Of a DNA stretch of 51,852 nt, positions 18,108-28,269 are shown piece after piece. Position numbers and translations under genes: made by a program. Positions within the stretch are counted from its first letter, which is position 1; every line of letters starts with the position of its first letter. Origin of the DNA: Anaerolineae bacterium (GTDB lineage Bacteria; Chloroflexota; Anaerolineae; Anaerolineales; Anaerolineaceae); NCBI GenBank assembly GCA_011176685.1, contig DUED01000015.1, positions 1 to 51,852 of the forward strand. The letters are read 5' to 3'. The notes under the pieces were generated by a model. It made no database searches. It saw only the letters and a program-made list of their open reading frames with translations, and had not been told where the DNA came from.

Positions 18108-18754
18108 TTATGAGGTTGTTTTTTTCCCCATTTGCAAACTTCATAGATTGCAAAAATTTTAGATTTAATGCTATTAGGGATTAATAAGTTCATTCTGTCT
18201 TTTTCTAATAAAGAGAAATTATTACTGGCAGCAGTTGCAACTTGCTGCTCATTAGAAAGGTGATAGTGCTTAATATTTGTAACGAGCATTCTGAAACCTA
18301 TTTGGGTTATTAAATTATCAATAGGAACGCCATAAACCAACTTGCCTCCAGGAACAAGTACCCTGTGAATTTCCTTAAATACATCATATAAGTGGTTGGG
18401 GGTGAAATGCTCCAGAACACTGATTAGCAACACTGTATCAAATGCGTTCTTTTCAAAAGGGATGAGAAATGCATCTCCAGATGACAGGTGCATATTCGGT
18501 CCTGCCAGCATGGTGTATTCTTTAATTTTAGAGATATCTTTTGGGTGTTGATATTCAATGCCATACACTTTTTTATATTTCTTCAGTAGGTGAGGGAAGG
18601 TAACTCCTGATCCAAAACCGATCTCTAAAATCCTATTGCCACCGTTGCATTTTTCCAGTGCTATTCGCACTCTATCCCAATAATATTTGCCAAATATGGG
18701 CCAGGAGTAATACTTAATAGGATCAGTTTCACCAATCGGGATTAATTTTTTCAT
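18104..18754 (-). CDS. Class I SAM-dependent methyltransferase
   Basis: This 216-residue methyltransferase has motif I ILEIGFGSGVTFPHLL (about 42-57), an acidic residue after strand 2 in YGIEYQHP, DTVLLISVLEHFTP for the strand-4 and helix region, and LVPGGKLVYGVP. It matches the methyltransferase type 11 pattern at normal length. The gene is coupled to the following methyltransferase gene by an ATGA overlap and lies 74 bases after the 855-aa GT-C-like gene. Two adjacent methyltransferases at the end of this transcription unit suggest sequential methylation of one glycan, or action as a pair; both are inference. Confidence 0.82.
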   Translation of the reverse strand: MKKLIPIGETDPIKYYSWPIFGKYYWDRVRIALEKCNGGNRILEIGFGSGVTFPHLLKKYKKVYGIEYQHPKDISKIKEYTMLAGPNMHLSSGDAFLIPFEKNAFDTVLLISVLEHFTPNHLYDVFKEIHRVLVPGGKLVYGVPIDNLITQIGFRMLVTNIKHYHLSNEQQVATAASNNFSLLEKDRMNLLIPNSIKSKIFAIYEVCKWGKKQPHK

Positions 18755-18828
18755 ACTTGAACCATAGATTATTCGGATAGATAAGCATATTCCAAAACAG
18801 CTTTATTGAAAACGACGCATATTATACT

Positions 18829-21396
18829 TTACATACCGAAATAATAAAACGGCATACTATCAACCACAAAAACCAGGGTGGCTCTGAAAACATCTCCCTC
18901 CTTATAGCCTGCCACTATCACTTCGGAAGCGTTTGGAAGAAATATTGGCGGTTTGTCGACTCTTAATTCAACATTGCGTCGGTCTTTTCCAATTAGCAAA
19001 AACATTTGTCGAGGATATTTCTTGGGAGCGTGTGCAGTGTCACTAATAGTCGGCTCCCCGTCGTTTGTTGGATAAAAGCGTGGATAATAGGCGATACCTT
19101 TAATAATTTCAATATTTTTGTCACTAAGGATTCGTGTAACCTGGTCCTTTATTGATGTATAAGGCGGTGAAGCTAAACATTTTACTAATTCCTTCGATAA
19201 AAGTTTGCTCGTTTGATGGCTGTATTTTGAAGGTGCTGTGGCAACCGCTATCGGGAAACTTGCAGAAAGAAATAATGCCATCACACCGATCAATATAAAA
19301 GTCATAATGGTGTTCTTGCTTGTTCTTGACTTTTGCTTCCTTACCCTTTGATAAGGAATTATTAATTGCGATTCTTGAAGATTAAATCCACAAAATATAA
19401 ATAGCAACACAACAAGCTGAATCAATCCCGCTGAAAAATAAAAGAAGAAAACCCAATCAACAGGAAGGATGAAGCGCCAACCAGAGATTCTCGATAAGCC
19501 AATACTTAAGTTATAGAAAAAATGGATTGCAAGTGGAATGATTCCTGGAAAACCAGAATATCTGATTACCGAACCCACACCGATTGATATTATGCATAGA
19601 AAAACCGAAAGATAGGCTTTCTGCAAAAGGGTAAGTTCGTAACCCCAACCTTTCCAGAACACATTTTTCAAAATAAGCGAATCGGATAAATTGGATACTG
19701 GCTCAGGACGCATCGGGATAATCAATGCACTTAATAACTCATTATGTAGAAATTGGTTAGAAGCAAATTCAAAAACAACACGCGGATTTTTTATTGTGAA
19801 CAGAAACGCATCCATAAAAAAACCACCTTTGTTCGATAGTTGATTTTCATATGTTATTTCGTCCCCGCCTAAATCATAACTATAACGATCTATTACGACT
19901 TGTGTGTATTTAGGATCTTCAATGGCTAATTCACCCAAGAGGTACCAATTTCGAATGAGCCATGGGGTGAGCACCAGGAAGACACCAAAGAGAAATGTTC
20001 CTATAGCAATAAGGATAGTTTTCGAACTTTTCTTGTAAACGAATAAACACAAAAAAATGATTAAGGGAATTAATAATAGACTCTGAGAACGGTAGAGAAC
20101 AGTAAAACCTAAGATTACACCTAATAGGAAGAGTAATGTTTTATTGTTGCCCCTCTGCCTAACCCAGAGTACGCAAACGTATGTGAGAACTAAAATAAAC
20201 ATAGTTGCAGGGAGCTCTGACATAAGTAATTTTGTATTTGATGTCGTTACAAGTGAGGAAACCTTTAGTGTATTCCATTCCCGCAGTATGAAAAAACCGG
20301 CCGCACCAAAACCCATTAAGCGACTATGAATGTTCTTACCTAAAAAGTAAATTATCAATGGATTAAAGGCTAGGATAGCAGTCTGTAACAATATGACTTG
20401 CCTATAGTCTTGTCCAACAAAAAGATGAAGAATACTTAAGTAATATACATGCAAGGGTTTGTGTATTACATTATCATTTTGTGAGAGCTCACCGATTAAA
20501 AAGGATTGTGCGTCTGTATCATATAAACGGGCATCAGAAAAAGGATACACTTCGTAATTAGGAGGTCTAACCTTGGGGGTGAAGTAAGTATTTGGAATAG
20601 GTTCCTTTGACCAGGAAAAAAAGGCGATCAGCCAAATAATTAAAATGATTACCAGATCAATAAAATATCGCTTAATCCTCTTTTTTTTATTGGTGCTCAG
20701 ATGGCTAGTTAATCCCTTGGTAATTTCCTCAACCAGAATGAATGCCGTAAATAAATAAAAAAATCCGATAAGCTGACCTTCTAATAAAGGAATGGGTAGA
20801 GCGCTATCCCAGTAAGCGCTGTCTGGTATCGTCCCATATCTAGAAATCGAAATTACTGCCCATAGGGCGAAAAAAATGAGCATCATAAAAAGTGCCCATT
20901 TGAGAACAGTTAATTGTTTTTTCCAAAAAATTTTATTTGATCGGGACAAATTGTGGGAAATAAATATCGCACTGAAGATTCCGAAACCCAAAATCCAGCT
21001 AATTAATGGTAATAGTCTTCGGTAAATCTCAAAGTACAACCCATTCCTATATAGAGGCAATGCTTTTAAAGCCAATGATGAAGCCAAGATACAACCGACC
21101 ACAAGATAGTGAAATTGCTTGATCAGCCAAACCATCTTTCTTGAGTCCTTTAACAAATGCCACCATTGCTGATCTACATTTACTTTCCATGCAAGAAAAG
21201 AGAAAACAAGAAATTGGATGAGTAATAATGAGCTTAATGCTAATCGAGCTGGCGAGAAGCCGAAAAGGATTGTACCTTTACTGTCAGAGGGGATTAAAAT
21301 CAGCCAAGCAAAACACAAAACAGCCAATACGCTTAGTGATAAAAAGTAAAATGCCCAATTTCTATTTGAAACTTTTTTTAAAGTATTAATTTGCAT
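18829..21396 (-). CDS. Large GT-C / GT39-like glycosyltransferase
   Basis: This 855-residue polytopic protein has five to seven N-terminal helices, then a GT-C core that closely follows the ArnT/PMT (GT39/GT83) layout. The first large loop holds SDARLYDTDAQ (about 281-291) with clustered acids, then HKPLHVYYLSILHLFVG. After several helices, LLFLLGVILGFTVLYRSQSLLLIPL matches the characteristic Arg-containing loop of the family. The C-terminal soluble tail (about 720-855) is likely extracytoplasmic. It should move a sugar from a polyprenyl-phosphate donor onto a glycan, lipid or protein outside the membrane. Of the GT-C-like proteins here it is the most typical, so the assignment is firmer. It starts 20 bases after the 668-aa paralogue. 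Confidence 0.75.
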   Translation of the reverse strand: MQINTLKKVSNRNWAFYFLSLSVLAVLCFAWLILIPSDSKGTILFGFSPARLALSSLLLIQFLVFSFLAWKVNVDQQWWHLLKDSRKMVWLIKQFHYLVVGCILASSLALKALPLYRNGLYFEIYRRLLPLISWILGFGIFSAIFISHNLSRSNKIFWKKQLTVLKWALFMMLIFFALWAVISISRYGTIPDSAYWDSALPIPLLEGQLIGFFYLFTAFILVEEITKGLTSHLSTNKKKRIKRYFIDLVIILIIWLIAFFSWSKEPIPNTYFTPKVRPPNYEVYPFSDARLYDTDAQSFLIGELSQNDNVIHKPLHVYYLSILHLFVGQDYRQVILLQTAILAFNPLIIYFLGKNIHSRLMGFGAAGFFILREWNTLKVSSLVTTSNTKLLMSELPATMFILVLTYVCVLWVRQRGNNKTLLFLLGVILGFTVLYRSQSLLLIPLIIFLCLFVYKKSSKTILIAIGTFLFGVFLVLTPWLIRNWYLLGELAIEDPKYTQVVIDRYSYDLGGDEITYENQLSNKGGFFMDAFLFTIKNPRVVFEFASNQFLHNELLSALIIPMRPEPVSNLSDSLILKNVFWKGWGYELTLLQKAYLSVFLCIISIGVGSVIRYSGFPGIIPLAIHFFYNLSIGLSRISGWRFILPVDWVFFFYFSAGLIQLVVLLFIFCGFNLQESQLIIPYQRVRKQKSRTSKNTIMTFILIGVMALFLSASFPIAVATAPSKYSHQTSKLLSKELVKCLASPPYTSIKDQVTRILSDKNIEIIKGIAYYPRFYPTNDGEPTISDTAHAPKKYPRQMFLLIGKDRRNVELRVDKPPIFLPNASEVIVAGYKEGDVFRATLVFVVDSMPFYYFGM

Positions 21397-21416
21397 AATT
21401 TTAATTCAATCAGTTC

Positions 21417-23423
21417 TTATTGGCACTGTTGAATATCAACGAACCTGCGCATACCCCACAGGTAATACTTGTATTCGCGTATTGGATGGATGCAATCTTC
21501 TTCTAACAAGGTTCGCACATCCGGTTCTAAAGTCCTTATATAATAATCATCGTAATACATATAATCAAATCCTGATTTTAATAGCTCATAGGGATCAGGA
21601 TTTTTAACTAATTGCTCCCACTTTGGTTTGTTTAAAAACCAGCTAAAAGAAGAATCTGTCGGTTTACCAAAAATCACAGCTGCACGGTATCTTCCTGGGT
21701 CAAAAACCAATTCATCTGGTTCCAAGGTATTCCAGAATTCTTTCATGATTCGCGCGTCTAATTCAGTAATGAAGACAGTTAAATTTGGATCTTTTGCTGC
21801 AATTAATTCTAGCCCAAAAATAGTAATTCCACTAAACATAGTAATCAGAATCAATCCAAAAGTAATTATCTTTACAAATTCTCTTCTTTTTTTCAACCAC
21901 AAAAAGAAAAATGGTACAGCAATCAATTTAATTAAAACTAGGTAGTAATTTTGTGCTCTTGCCAAAGAGCCGATGCTCCCATGCTTTAATTCAATAAGAA
22001 CAAACACTAAACCCATACTGCACAATGTAATCCCTAAAAAGAATCCTTCAAACCATCTTCCTGCACGAATAGCTTTATACCCCCAAAGAATAATAACTGG
22101 TAATAGTGCTAGCATTGGTCCTGTTTCAAGGATAAAAACAAATAGTTGTATGGGATTGATAAGAGACAGTTTACCTAAATGCGCGTCGATGATTGTGGGA
22201 ATATAATTAATCTTGACTGTTATTGCCTGATAGGCTTCTTTTGTAACGCCTGAAGAGGTAAATTTTAGCCACAAATCTTGTGCAACTCCTGTCAGTACAC
22301 CCCCTTGAAATAAAGAAACAATGCCTGCACATGTAATTATGATTAACCAATGCTTATAAACAACTGGCATGTTTCTTTTTCCGTTTTTAATTAACAGAAA
22401 CACGATGGAGAAGACAGTGCCAAATATTAAGAAAAGAAAAGTTACCTCATGCGTTAGGTCTAAAGAAACCAACATTGCAAAATGCACCAAGTGTGAGCTC
22501 CATTGCTTTTGCCGAGAAGTTGTCATTAAGAAGAAGATGAGGAAAAAAACCACAAAATTTGTGTATCCCAATCCTATACTATTAGGAGGATTGAACCCAT
22601 TGGCAAAAGCAAATGGGATTGGCATTGGACCGGTCCCCTGAGCTGCCCAGGGATTTATCAACGATGTTAGTAAATCAGGTCCACTATTCAAACCACTGCC
22701 AATTCTAACAATACTGCTATCAATCTTACTAATTAGTGTATTGGGTAATAGAAGCATCAGCCAACGCGTCCCGCCAGCAAAGAAATTAAAAATTGCAGCA
22801 GAAACTCCAGCCAAGCGGCTGCGGGTGATGCGATAAACCCATAATGCCAGCACGAGGGTACTCAGGCTCAGTATCAATGCGGTCATAATGTCCAGGGCTG
22901 TCCAGGGAAATAGGTCTGCTAACCGCATGAATTGCGCTGCCAGCAAGTAGGGGAAATAATGGTAGTTATATATAACCTCAGGGTCTAAAGGAAAATGCGG
23001 CGGAATATCACCAGCGGCCATCTGGGAAACGAGCGGTAAGGTTTGAAATTCATCCAATATCGCCATCCCACGGCCAATAATAAAAAACACATAGGTCATG
23101 AGTAACAGAACAAACCATTGGCTAATTTTTATACGTGGTCGGAAGAGGTTCAACAAGGCTTGTTTTGATTTAGGAAAATTCAATAATAAACCCACAATAA
23201 ACACAACCACAGATGAGATCCATGAAGCATTTGGCATTGCAATGAATCGGCCGAAGATATTTACAAGCCAATTTTGAAAGAAAAGCCCAAAACCAAACCC
23301 AAGCAGCAACTCTTCATTGCTATTCAAATGAAAAGCGCGGCGGACTATCCACCATCCACCTAATGTTGTGATTGCCAGCCAACCAATGAGTGGTATAACT
23401 TCTACAATTAATTTATTGATCAT
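21417..23423 (-). CDS. Large GT-C-like membrane protein, paralogue of the 671-aa protein
   Basis: This is a 668-residue protein with about 12 helices and a soluble C-terminal domain (about 550-668). It shares ordered sequence blocks with the protein at 13777-15792: GGWWIVRRAFHL near the N-terminus, AILDEFQTLPLVSQM, GDIPPHF (about 134-140), AAQFMRLADLFPWTALD, SLFQGGVLTG, AHLGKLSLINP and a closing DYMYYDDYYIRTL segment. Duplication within the locus, or acquisition of two related genes, would explain this. The acidic loop and helix pattern fit a GT-C fold. The two copies probably transfer different sugars or to different positions. The gene lies 28 bases after the acetyltransferase gene and 20 bases before the 855-aa gene in one operon. 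Confidence 0.7.
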   Translation of the reverse strand: MINKLIVEVIPLIGWLAITTLGGWWIVRRAFHLNSNEELLLGFGFGLFFQNWLVNIFGRFIAMPNASWISSVVVFIVGLLLNFPKSKQALLNLFRPRIKISQWFVLLLMTYVFFIIGRGMAILDEFQTLPLVSQMAAGDIPPHFPLDPEVIYNYHYFPYLLAAQFMRLADLFPWTALDIMTALILSLSTLVLALWVYRITRSRLAGVSAAIFNFFAGGTRWLMLLLPNTLISKIDSSIVRIGSGLNSGPDLLTSLINPWAAQGTGPMPIPFAFANGFNPPNSIGLGYTNFVVFFLIFFLMTTSRQKQWSSHLVHFAMLVSLDLTHEVTFLFLIFGTVFSIVFLLIKNGKRNMPVVYKHWLIIITCAGIVSLFQGGVLTGVAQDLWLKFTSSGVTKEAYQAITVKINYIPTIIDAHLGKLSLINPIQLFVFILETGPMLALLPVIILWGYKAIRAGRWFEGFFLGITLCSMGLVFVLIELKHGSIGSLARAQNYYLVLIKLIAVPFFFLWLKKRREFVKIITFGLILITMFSGITIFGLELIAAKDPNLTVFITELDARIMKEFWNTLEPDELVFDPGRYRAAVIFGKPTDSSFSWFLNKPKWEQLVKNPDPYELLKSGFDYMYYDDYYIRTLEPDVRTLLEEDCIHPIREYKYYLWGMRRFVDIQQCQ

Positions 23424-23451
23424 TTCTCATTTAGGTCTCCATTTTATGAGT

Positions 23452-24006
23452 TTAATCTTTCCGCTTACCAATAATTGATGCTGGAACGCCGCCGACGATA
23501 GAATAAGCTTTTACATCTTTGACAACAACTGCACCAGCAGCGATAACTGCGCCACCTCCAATTTTTACTCCTGCTAGGATAGTTACATTAGCGCCTATCC
23601 ATACATCATTTCCAATATCCACTGATTTCATCTGATGACCCTGCAAAGCCATGGGTATATCCGTATTTTTATATTGGTGGTTTGAAGAAGCTATGCAAAC
23701 ATTGGGGCCAATCATGACATAATCGCCTATTGTGATTCCACCGCGCCCATCAAGGACTGCGCCCGAATTAATGGAAACATTCATACCACAGGAGATGCCG
23801 TATGTGTGTGTGAGATAAACACCTGGATATACTAGAATAAAACTATCTAATTTCTTCAATAAAAGCTTATAGACAAGAAAACGGATTGTCATCCCTAACA
23901 TGCCCGGTAAGGAGCGGGATATCCAGCCAAGATATTCTTCAATAACTAAGTGTAGGATATGTTTTTTATATTGATGAGAGAAATTCTTAAAATTCTCCAT
24001 GGACAT
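23452..24006 (-). CDS. Left-handed beta-helix acyltransferase
   Basis: This is a 184-residue hexapeptide-repeat acyltransferase of the maltose O-acetyltransferase/WbbJ/colanic-acid type. Repeats run from about residue 65 to 165 ([40 protein letters not shown]). ASSNHQYK (about 110-117) holds the likely catalytic His. It would acetylate a sugar hydroxyl or amino group using acetyl-CoA. The N-terminal 45 residues contain a hydrophobic stretch rather than the usual NAT-type cap. The start could be the first ATG (24006) or the ATG two codons later. It sits between the UPF0104-like gene (22 bases) and the 668-aa GT-C-like gene (28 bases) in the operon. Confidence 0.87.
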   Translation of the reverse strand: MSMENFKNFSHQYKKHILHLVIEEYLGWISRSLPGMLGMTIRFLVYKLLLKKLDSFILVYPGVYLTHTYGISCGMNVSINSGAVLDGRGGITIGDYVMIGPNVCIASSNHQYKNTDIPMALQGHQMKSVDIGNDVWIGANVTILAGVKIGGGAVIAAGAVVVKDVKAYSIVGGVPASIIGKRKD

Positions 24007-24028
24007 TTCCCTATTTAAATTAGGATAG

Positions 24029-25003
24029 TTATTCTATCGTTTTTTTACCCTTAATAACCTTTTGCAAATATATAGTACCAGGTAAACTGGTGAGCATAAA
24101 TGAGATCCGTATCAATATAGCAAATGCTATACCGGCTTCGATGGATATTCCTCCCAGATGGGAGAAAAAATAGGCAATGGACATTTCCTGGATTCCCAGT
24201 CCACTGATAGAGATCGGAAAGAGGGTTATGATGTAGCTTAAACTGTAAATAGCGCCAATCTTCAGGAAAGTCATTGGCTCATCAAGCCCTTGCAGTAATA
24301 CCCACAGCATGAAGAATAAGCAAGCCATATGAATGAAGGTAAAGCCGAAAGACAGCAACAAACTGGCGGGGTGTTTTAGCCATAAGAGGATGCTTTGCCA
24401 GATTTTCTTCAGAAACTCCAAGGTCTTTTGCCACAAATTCCGAATAGATGGAATGAATGAGAAAGAGAGAGAAAAAATCTGGGAGTTATAAGCGGAACGT
24501 AGTGTTTGATAAGCCGGATGAAACACCAGATTTATTCCGTAAGGCAAGAATAATGACATGCCCCCCAGCCCTACCAAACGGTCCATGATAAGCGAAGCAG
24601 TTGAGAGTGCTGCTTCTACACCCATTTGGATCAAGCCAATCAAGCGAACAACATCCCCTCCAATTGATGTGGGTAGAAAATTCGAAGCGAACAAACCAGC
24701 AAAAGTCAGTTTCAAACATTCTGTATAGGCAACTTCTTTTTCTGAAATACGCAGCAGTGCATACCAGCGGCCAGCAACAGCAAATCGTGAAAATAATAAT
24801 GCTGCCAGTGCTGTTAGAATATTTTGCCAAGATAATTTTTTAATCGCAATCAAAAAAGTATCCCAATCTTGACGGGAAAGTACGAAAATAAAAATTAATA
24901 TGGCCAACGCAGTTAACAACCAGCGCCACGAAGGAATTTTGTCTGATTTCGGATCTTCTTGAATATTGTTTTTATTAGGCAACCCAGATGGCTGGTCTGT
25001 CAT
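24029..25003 (-). CDS. AglD/UPF0104-like (LPTD) membrane protein
   Basis: This 324-residue integral membrane protein has about 8 helices and matches the lysylphosphatidylglycerol-synthase transmembrane / UPF0104 / AglD-like family. The signature is visible at [22 protein letters not shown], followed by [13 protein letters not shown], and near the end by [17 protein letters not shown]. In archaea AglD takes part in the last sugar addition in S-layer protein glycosylation, and other members are proposed to be lipid flippases. In this locus it is a candidate for moving polyprenyl-phosphate sugars or lipid-linked glycans across the membrane. It starts 25 bases after the 656-aa GT-C-like gene. Confidence 0.83.
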   Translation of the reverse strand: MTDQPSGLPNKNNIQEDPKSDKIPSWRWLLTALAILIFIFVLSRQDWDTFLIAIKKLSWQNILTALAALLFSRFAVAGRWYALLRISEKEVAYTECLKLTFAGLFASNFLPTSIGGDVVRLIGLIQMGVEAALSTASLIMDRLVGLGGMSLFLPYGINLVFHPAYQTLRSAYNSQIFSLSFSFIPSIRNLWQKTLEFLKKIWQSILLWLKHPASLLLSFGFTFIHMACLFFMLWVLLQGLDEPMTFLKIGAIYSLSYIITLFPISISGLGIQEMSIAYFFSHLGGISIEAGIAFAILIRISFMLTSLPGTIYLQKVIKGKKTIE

Positions 25004-25028
25004 AGTAAATCGTTTTTTGTGTCACAGT

Positions 25029-26999
25029 TCAATTGAGCTCTGTTGGCTCGCGTGGAACGTAGATTTCTGTATCAGTATAACGCAACCAGGTAATAGGTGT
25101 ATAGTAGCGTAGTAACGGAACAGATATATTCTTCACCCAGGCATTATTCTCTTCTGGGAAAACATCCTGCGCCTCTTTGAACACAATATATTGTTTGTAG
25201 CCCACAATCAAATCAAAACGGTGGTTGCGCAAATCATCGTGGAACTGGGATAAGTAGTCTTCATAACCAGCAATAGACATTTCCATCAGGGTCAGCAGTT
25301 CGTAATCAGGAATTAATGGTGTGTCCTTTACATAATTAAAAACTAACAATTGCCGTTGAGAGAAGAACAACACATTTCCGCCGCGTTGAGTGATGCGGGC
25401 TGTGGTCTTGTTTATGCATGCGAGCTCCTCTTGAAGCTTTTCCTTATCAAGGGTTGGGAAAGGTGCCCATGAGGCCAACGCCCAAAAAACCGGCAGTAGG
25501 ATGAGCAACAAACACAAGAAAGGCGATATTGTTAATCCTTTAGAGTTAGAGGCTTTTTTATCTAAAGAGAGCTTGCTAAAAAGTATATAACCCCCTAATG
25601 TAAGTAGCAGAAGCATGTAAGCATCCATATTATGCAGGTTGCTGCCCCCACCAATTTTTACACTTACCACCAGACCACCACCGAAAAATAATATCAATGC
25701 GCTGATGATGAACAGCATACGGGACCAGTGAATTTTTTTATAGTTTTTAGTGAAGAACACTACTGCTAATAATAGTAAAGGGGAACTGAGCATTAAAATG
25801 CCAGTAAGAATCCCTTTGGGAAAGGTGGGATTGGGAAGCAACCGGTACCACAGTAAATCGGAAGTGAAACTGGTACCGAAATCCTTAAAACTTTGATTGC
25901 CAGAAAGTGGGATGTACGCCAGTTGTGCACTGGAACTAGCCAATAAACCAATTGCAATCCAACCTGCTGGTCTCTTAAGAATTTTCCAAGAATCCCTATG
26001 TGTGTTAAATGGCACTTCAAGAACATATATCAGAGCTGCTAGTATTCCAGGCAGTGGGAACCAGTTAATGCGGCTGATTCCTGCCCAAAGGGATGCAAGC
26101 AAAACCAATGCCGCGGATTTCCAAAATTTTTTACTATTAAACGCCCATAATATAAGAATTGCTGAGATCATCAGGTGGTAGTAAACCGGTCCCTGAAATA
26201 GGAATAGAAAACCACCGGCGAAAAATAGCAGCGAGTAAATCGATTTTTCTGTCTGCAGTCGACGGACTAAACCCCAAACTCCTATTGCCACAAGCACAAT
26301 CCACATTAGGACCTGCCAGGCACGATGTACAGCAATCGATAAGCCATTTACCAGAAAAGGAACTGCCTGCAGGATATATCTGCTTGGATGCATAAATGAT
26401 AAAGGTAATTCAAGTCCATACAATGTTTGAGAGAAAGGCAAGGAGGCATAATAATAGCGGCTGCCCTCTGACCAACCCAATGAAAAGGGATTATCGGAGA
26501 GGAAACGAAAATAATTTGCAATTTGGTAACTAACGCCAATAAACATTAATGCAACAAAGAAAAGGGTTTTTATACTTTCCCTTCTATAAAAACTTTTTAG
26601 TGCAAAACACCCCACTAATGCAAATAACCAGAGGACAGACAATCGGAAAAAGTAGCCGGCAAAGTGCTTGCTTAATCCCCCAAAAGTGAGTATTGGATAC
26701 AGGATTAAAATAATTAAAAAGATAATTAGACTCAGAGACCTGAGGTGGGGAAGTTTCCCAAGCCAATATTTCACCAAGCCTTCGATTTTTTTCCAGAACT
26801 TCAAGAAAGAGCTGATGAATAGGATGAGAACAAGAGCCGATAGAAATATCCAGAGGTATCCAATAAGTTGCCAGCGCGCAGAAAACAAAAAAAGTCCTTT
26901 GGTATACCCCTCAATGGTTGAGGCAAGCATTATGAAGACAAAGATTGCCAAAAGGGCTTTGTGCAATATGCCTGACCGATTTATTATGCTTGCCTTCAT
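25029..26999 (-). CDS. Large GT-C-like membrane protein
   Basis: This is a 656-residue polytopic protein with about 12-13 helices and a soluble tail (about 515-656). The first large loop contains LGWSEGSRYYYASLPFS (about 174-190), an acidic Glu followed by an aromatic helix, the GT-C pattern. HPSRYILQAVPF follows, and the tail carries YDLIVGYKQY-like strands near the C-terminus. I do not recognise a precise family and the substrate is unknown. The gene lies 56 bases after the epimerase gene and 25 bases before the UPF0104-like gene, and would be the second gene of the operon that starts near 27991. A role as polymerase or ligase cannot be excluded. Confidence 0.65.
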   Translation of the reverse strand: MKASIINRSGILHKALLAIFVFIMLASTIEGYTKGLFLFSARWQLIGYLWIFLSALVLILFISSFLKFWKKIEGLVKYWLGKLPHLRSLSLIIFLIILILYPILTFGGLSKHFAGYFFRLSVLWLFALVGCFALKSFYRRESIKTLFFVALMFIGVSYQIANYFRFLSDNPFSLGWSEGSRYYYASLPFSQTLYGLELPLSFMHPSRYILQAVPFLVNGLSIAVHRAWQVLMWIVLVAIGVWGLVRRLQTEKSIYSLLFFAGGFLFLFQGPVYYHLMISAILILWAFNSKKFWKSAALVLLASLWAGISRINWFPLPGILAALIYVLEVPFNTHRDSWKILKRPAGWIAIGLLASSSAQLAYIPLSGNQSFKDFGTSFTSDLLWYRLLPNPTFPKGILTGILMLSSPLLLLAVVFFTKNYKKIHWSRMLFIISALILFFGGGLVVSVKIGGGSNLHNMDAYMLLLLTLGGYILFSKLSLDKKASNSKGLTISPFLCLLLILLPVFWALASWAPFPTLDKEKLQEELACINKTTARITQRGGNVLFFSQRQLLVFNYVKDTPLIPDYELLTLMEMSIAGYEDYLSQFHDDLRNHRFDLIVGYKQYIVFKEAQDVFPEENNAWVKNISVPLLRYYTPITWLRYTDTEIYVPREPTELN

Positions 27000-27055
27000 A
27001 TAATGAAATCTAGAATATTTTTTTAAAAGTAATTGGTATAGTAATCTATGGCCGT

Positions 27056-27991
27056 TTATAACAGCTTCTTTTGGAACCGGATATCGTTTTGAATAGTACG
27101 TTCCAGGCCTTCCTTAAGAGAGATATTTGGCGTATACCCTAGCTTCTTTTTTGCTAGGGTGAGGTCAGCGCACATTCGAGAAGGTCCGGAATCATGATGC
27201 TGGTTGTAAACAATTTCAGGTTTCATATTGGTTACTTGCAAAACAAGCTGCACGATTTTTATTACAGAGGTTTCTTTGCCGCTGCCGACATTGATAATCA
27301 AGCGATTGATTCCCTTCGCAGTCGCTGCTCTAGCCATTGCATTTACTGCATCATCAACATAAACATAATCACGTGTTTGTTTACCATCACCATGGATAAC
27401 TATAGTGCCGTTTTCCAGAGCTTGCTTCAGGCAATATGGGATGACAGGAGCATGAGATGGCGGTAGGCGCTGACTAGGACCATAGGCATTAAAAACCCGC
27501 AGGCAGACCGTTTCCATTCCCCATAAATCACCAATGGTGCGAATGTAATACTCCGCTGCCAGTTTCGAAACAGCATATGGAGAGCGCGGGTTGGGCCGGT
27601 TGCTTTCACGCAATGGCTGGTTCCGCTGGTTGCCATAAATTGAACCTGAAGAAGTAAAGATTACCCGATGTACGCCCACATCCCGCATGGCTTCCATTAG
27701 TGTGACAGTGCCGCTGACATTAACCAGATTATATTCACGCGGGTATAATAGGGATTCCGGTACAATCACACGCGCTGCTAGGTGGTAGACACAATCTACA
27801 TCCTGTAGAAGTGTCCAGAGTTTTGGCCGATCATTGATGTCTCCACGTACAAGGTGAACCTCAGGCGCAAGCCGCTGTGGATCTCCGGTGGATAAATCGT
27901 CCAACCCGACTACGCTGTGACCATCTCCTACTAAGTTGTTTGCTAGAGGCGCACCTAAAAAACCTGCCGCGCCAGTAATTAAAAAGCGCAT
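27056..27991 (-). CDS. NAD-dependent sugar-nucleotide epimerase/dehydratase
   Basis: This extended short-chain dehydrogenase has 311 residues. The NAD motif GAAGFLGAPLANNL (about 7-20) is followed by LDDLSTG, which binds the adenine ribose. FTSSGSIYGNQ supplies the catalytic Ser/Thr, and SPYAVSKLAAEYY (about 137-149) supplies Tyr and Lys. These are the hallmarks of GalE-like UDP-hexose 4-epimerases and relatives. It would provide a nucleotide sugar for the GT2 enzymes downstream. The exact substrate (UDP-Glc, UDP-GlcNAc, UDP-GlcA or a dTDP-sugar) cannot be read. It is the first gene of a seven- to eight-gene minus-strand operon. A possible -10 TATAAT on the minus strand lies at 28031-28036 with a poor -35. 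Confidence 0.88.
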   Translation of the reverse strand: MRFLITGAAGFLGAPLANNLVGDGHSVVGLDDLSTGDPQRLAPEVHLVRGDINDRPKLWTLLQDVDCVYHLAARVIVPESLLYPREYNLVNVSGTVTLMEAMRDVGVHRVIFTSSGSIYGNQRNQPLRESNRPNPRSPYAVSKLAAEYYIRTIGDLWGMETVCLRVFNAYGPSQRLPPSHAPVIPYCLKQALENGTIVIHGDGKQTRDYVYVDDAVNAMARAATAKGINRLIINVGSGKETSVIKIVQLVLQVTNMKPEIVYNQHHDSGPSRMCADLTLAKKKLGYTPNISLKEGLERTIQNDIRFQKKLL

Positions 27992-28030
27992 AAGAGTATT
28001 CCCGGCTCAGAGGATAAAAAGTTTCTCCGC

Positions 28031-28036
28031 ATTATA
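28031..28036 (-). promoter_or_regulatory. Possible -10 box of the epimerase-led operon
   Basis: On the minus strand a perfect TATAAT lies about 40 bases upstream of the epimerase start. The sequence 17-18 bases further upstream is a poor -35 (GCTGTC/TGCTGT), so this is a weak call. Confidence 0.3.
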
Positions 28037-28269
28037 GCATAGAGGAAAAAGAAGACAGCAGGCATAATTAACAAGATGGTGTTCGATTGTATACTGTAAA
28101 GATTTCGATTATTTGTAGTGTTCAAGCATTTTTGTATGTGTCGACAGCCAACTAGTTTGGTCAATTGTGTGTTCTCTTATTATCAAAAAGTACCGGGGAA
28201 AAACTTGCTACTATTATTTATCAAGAATGCGATAAAATGGTGCGATAAACTATTATTGGAATATGGATT

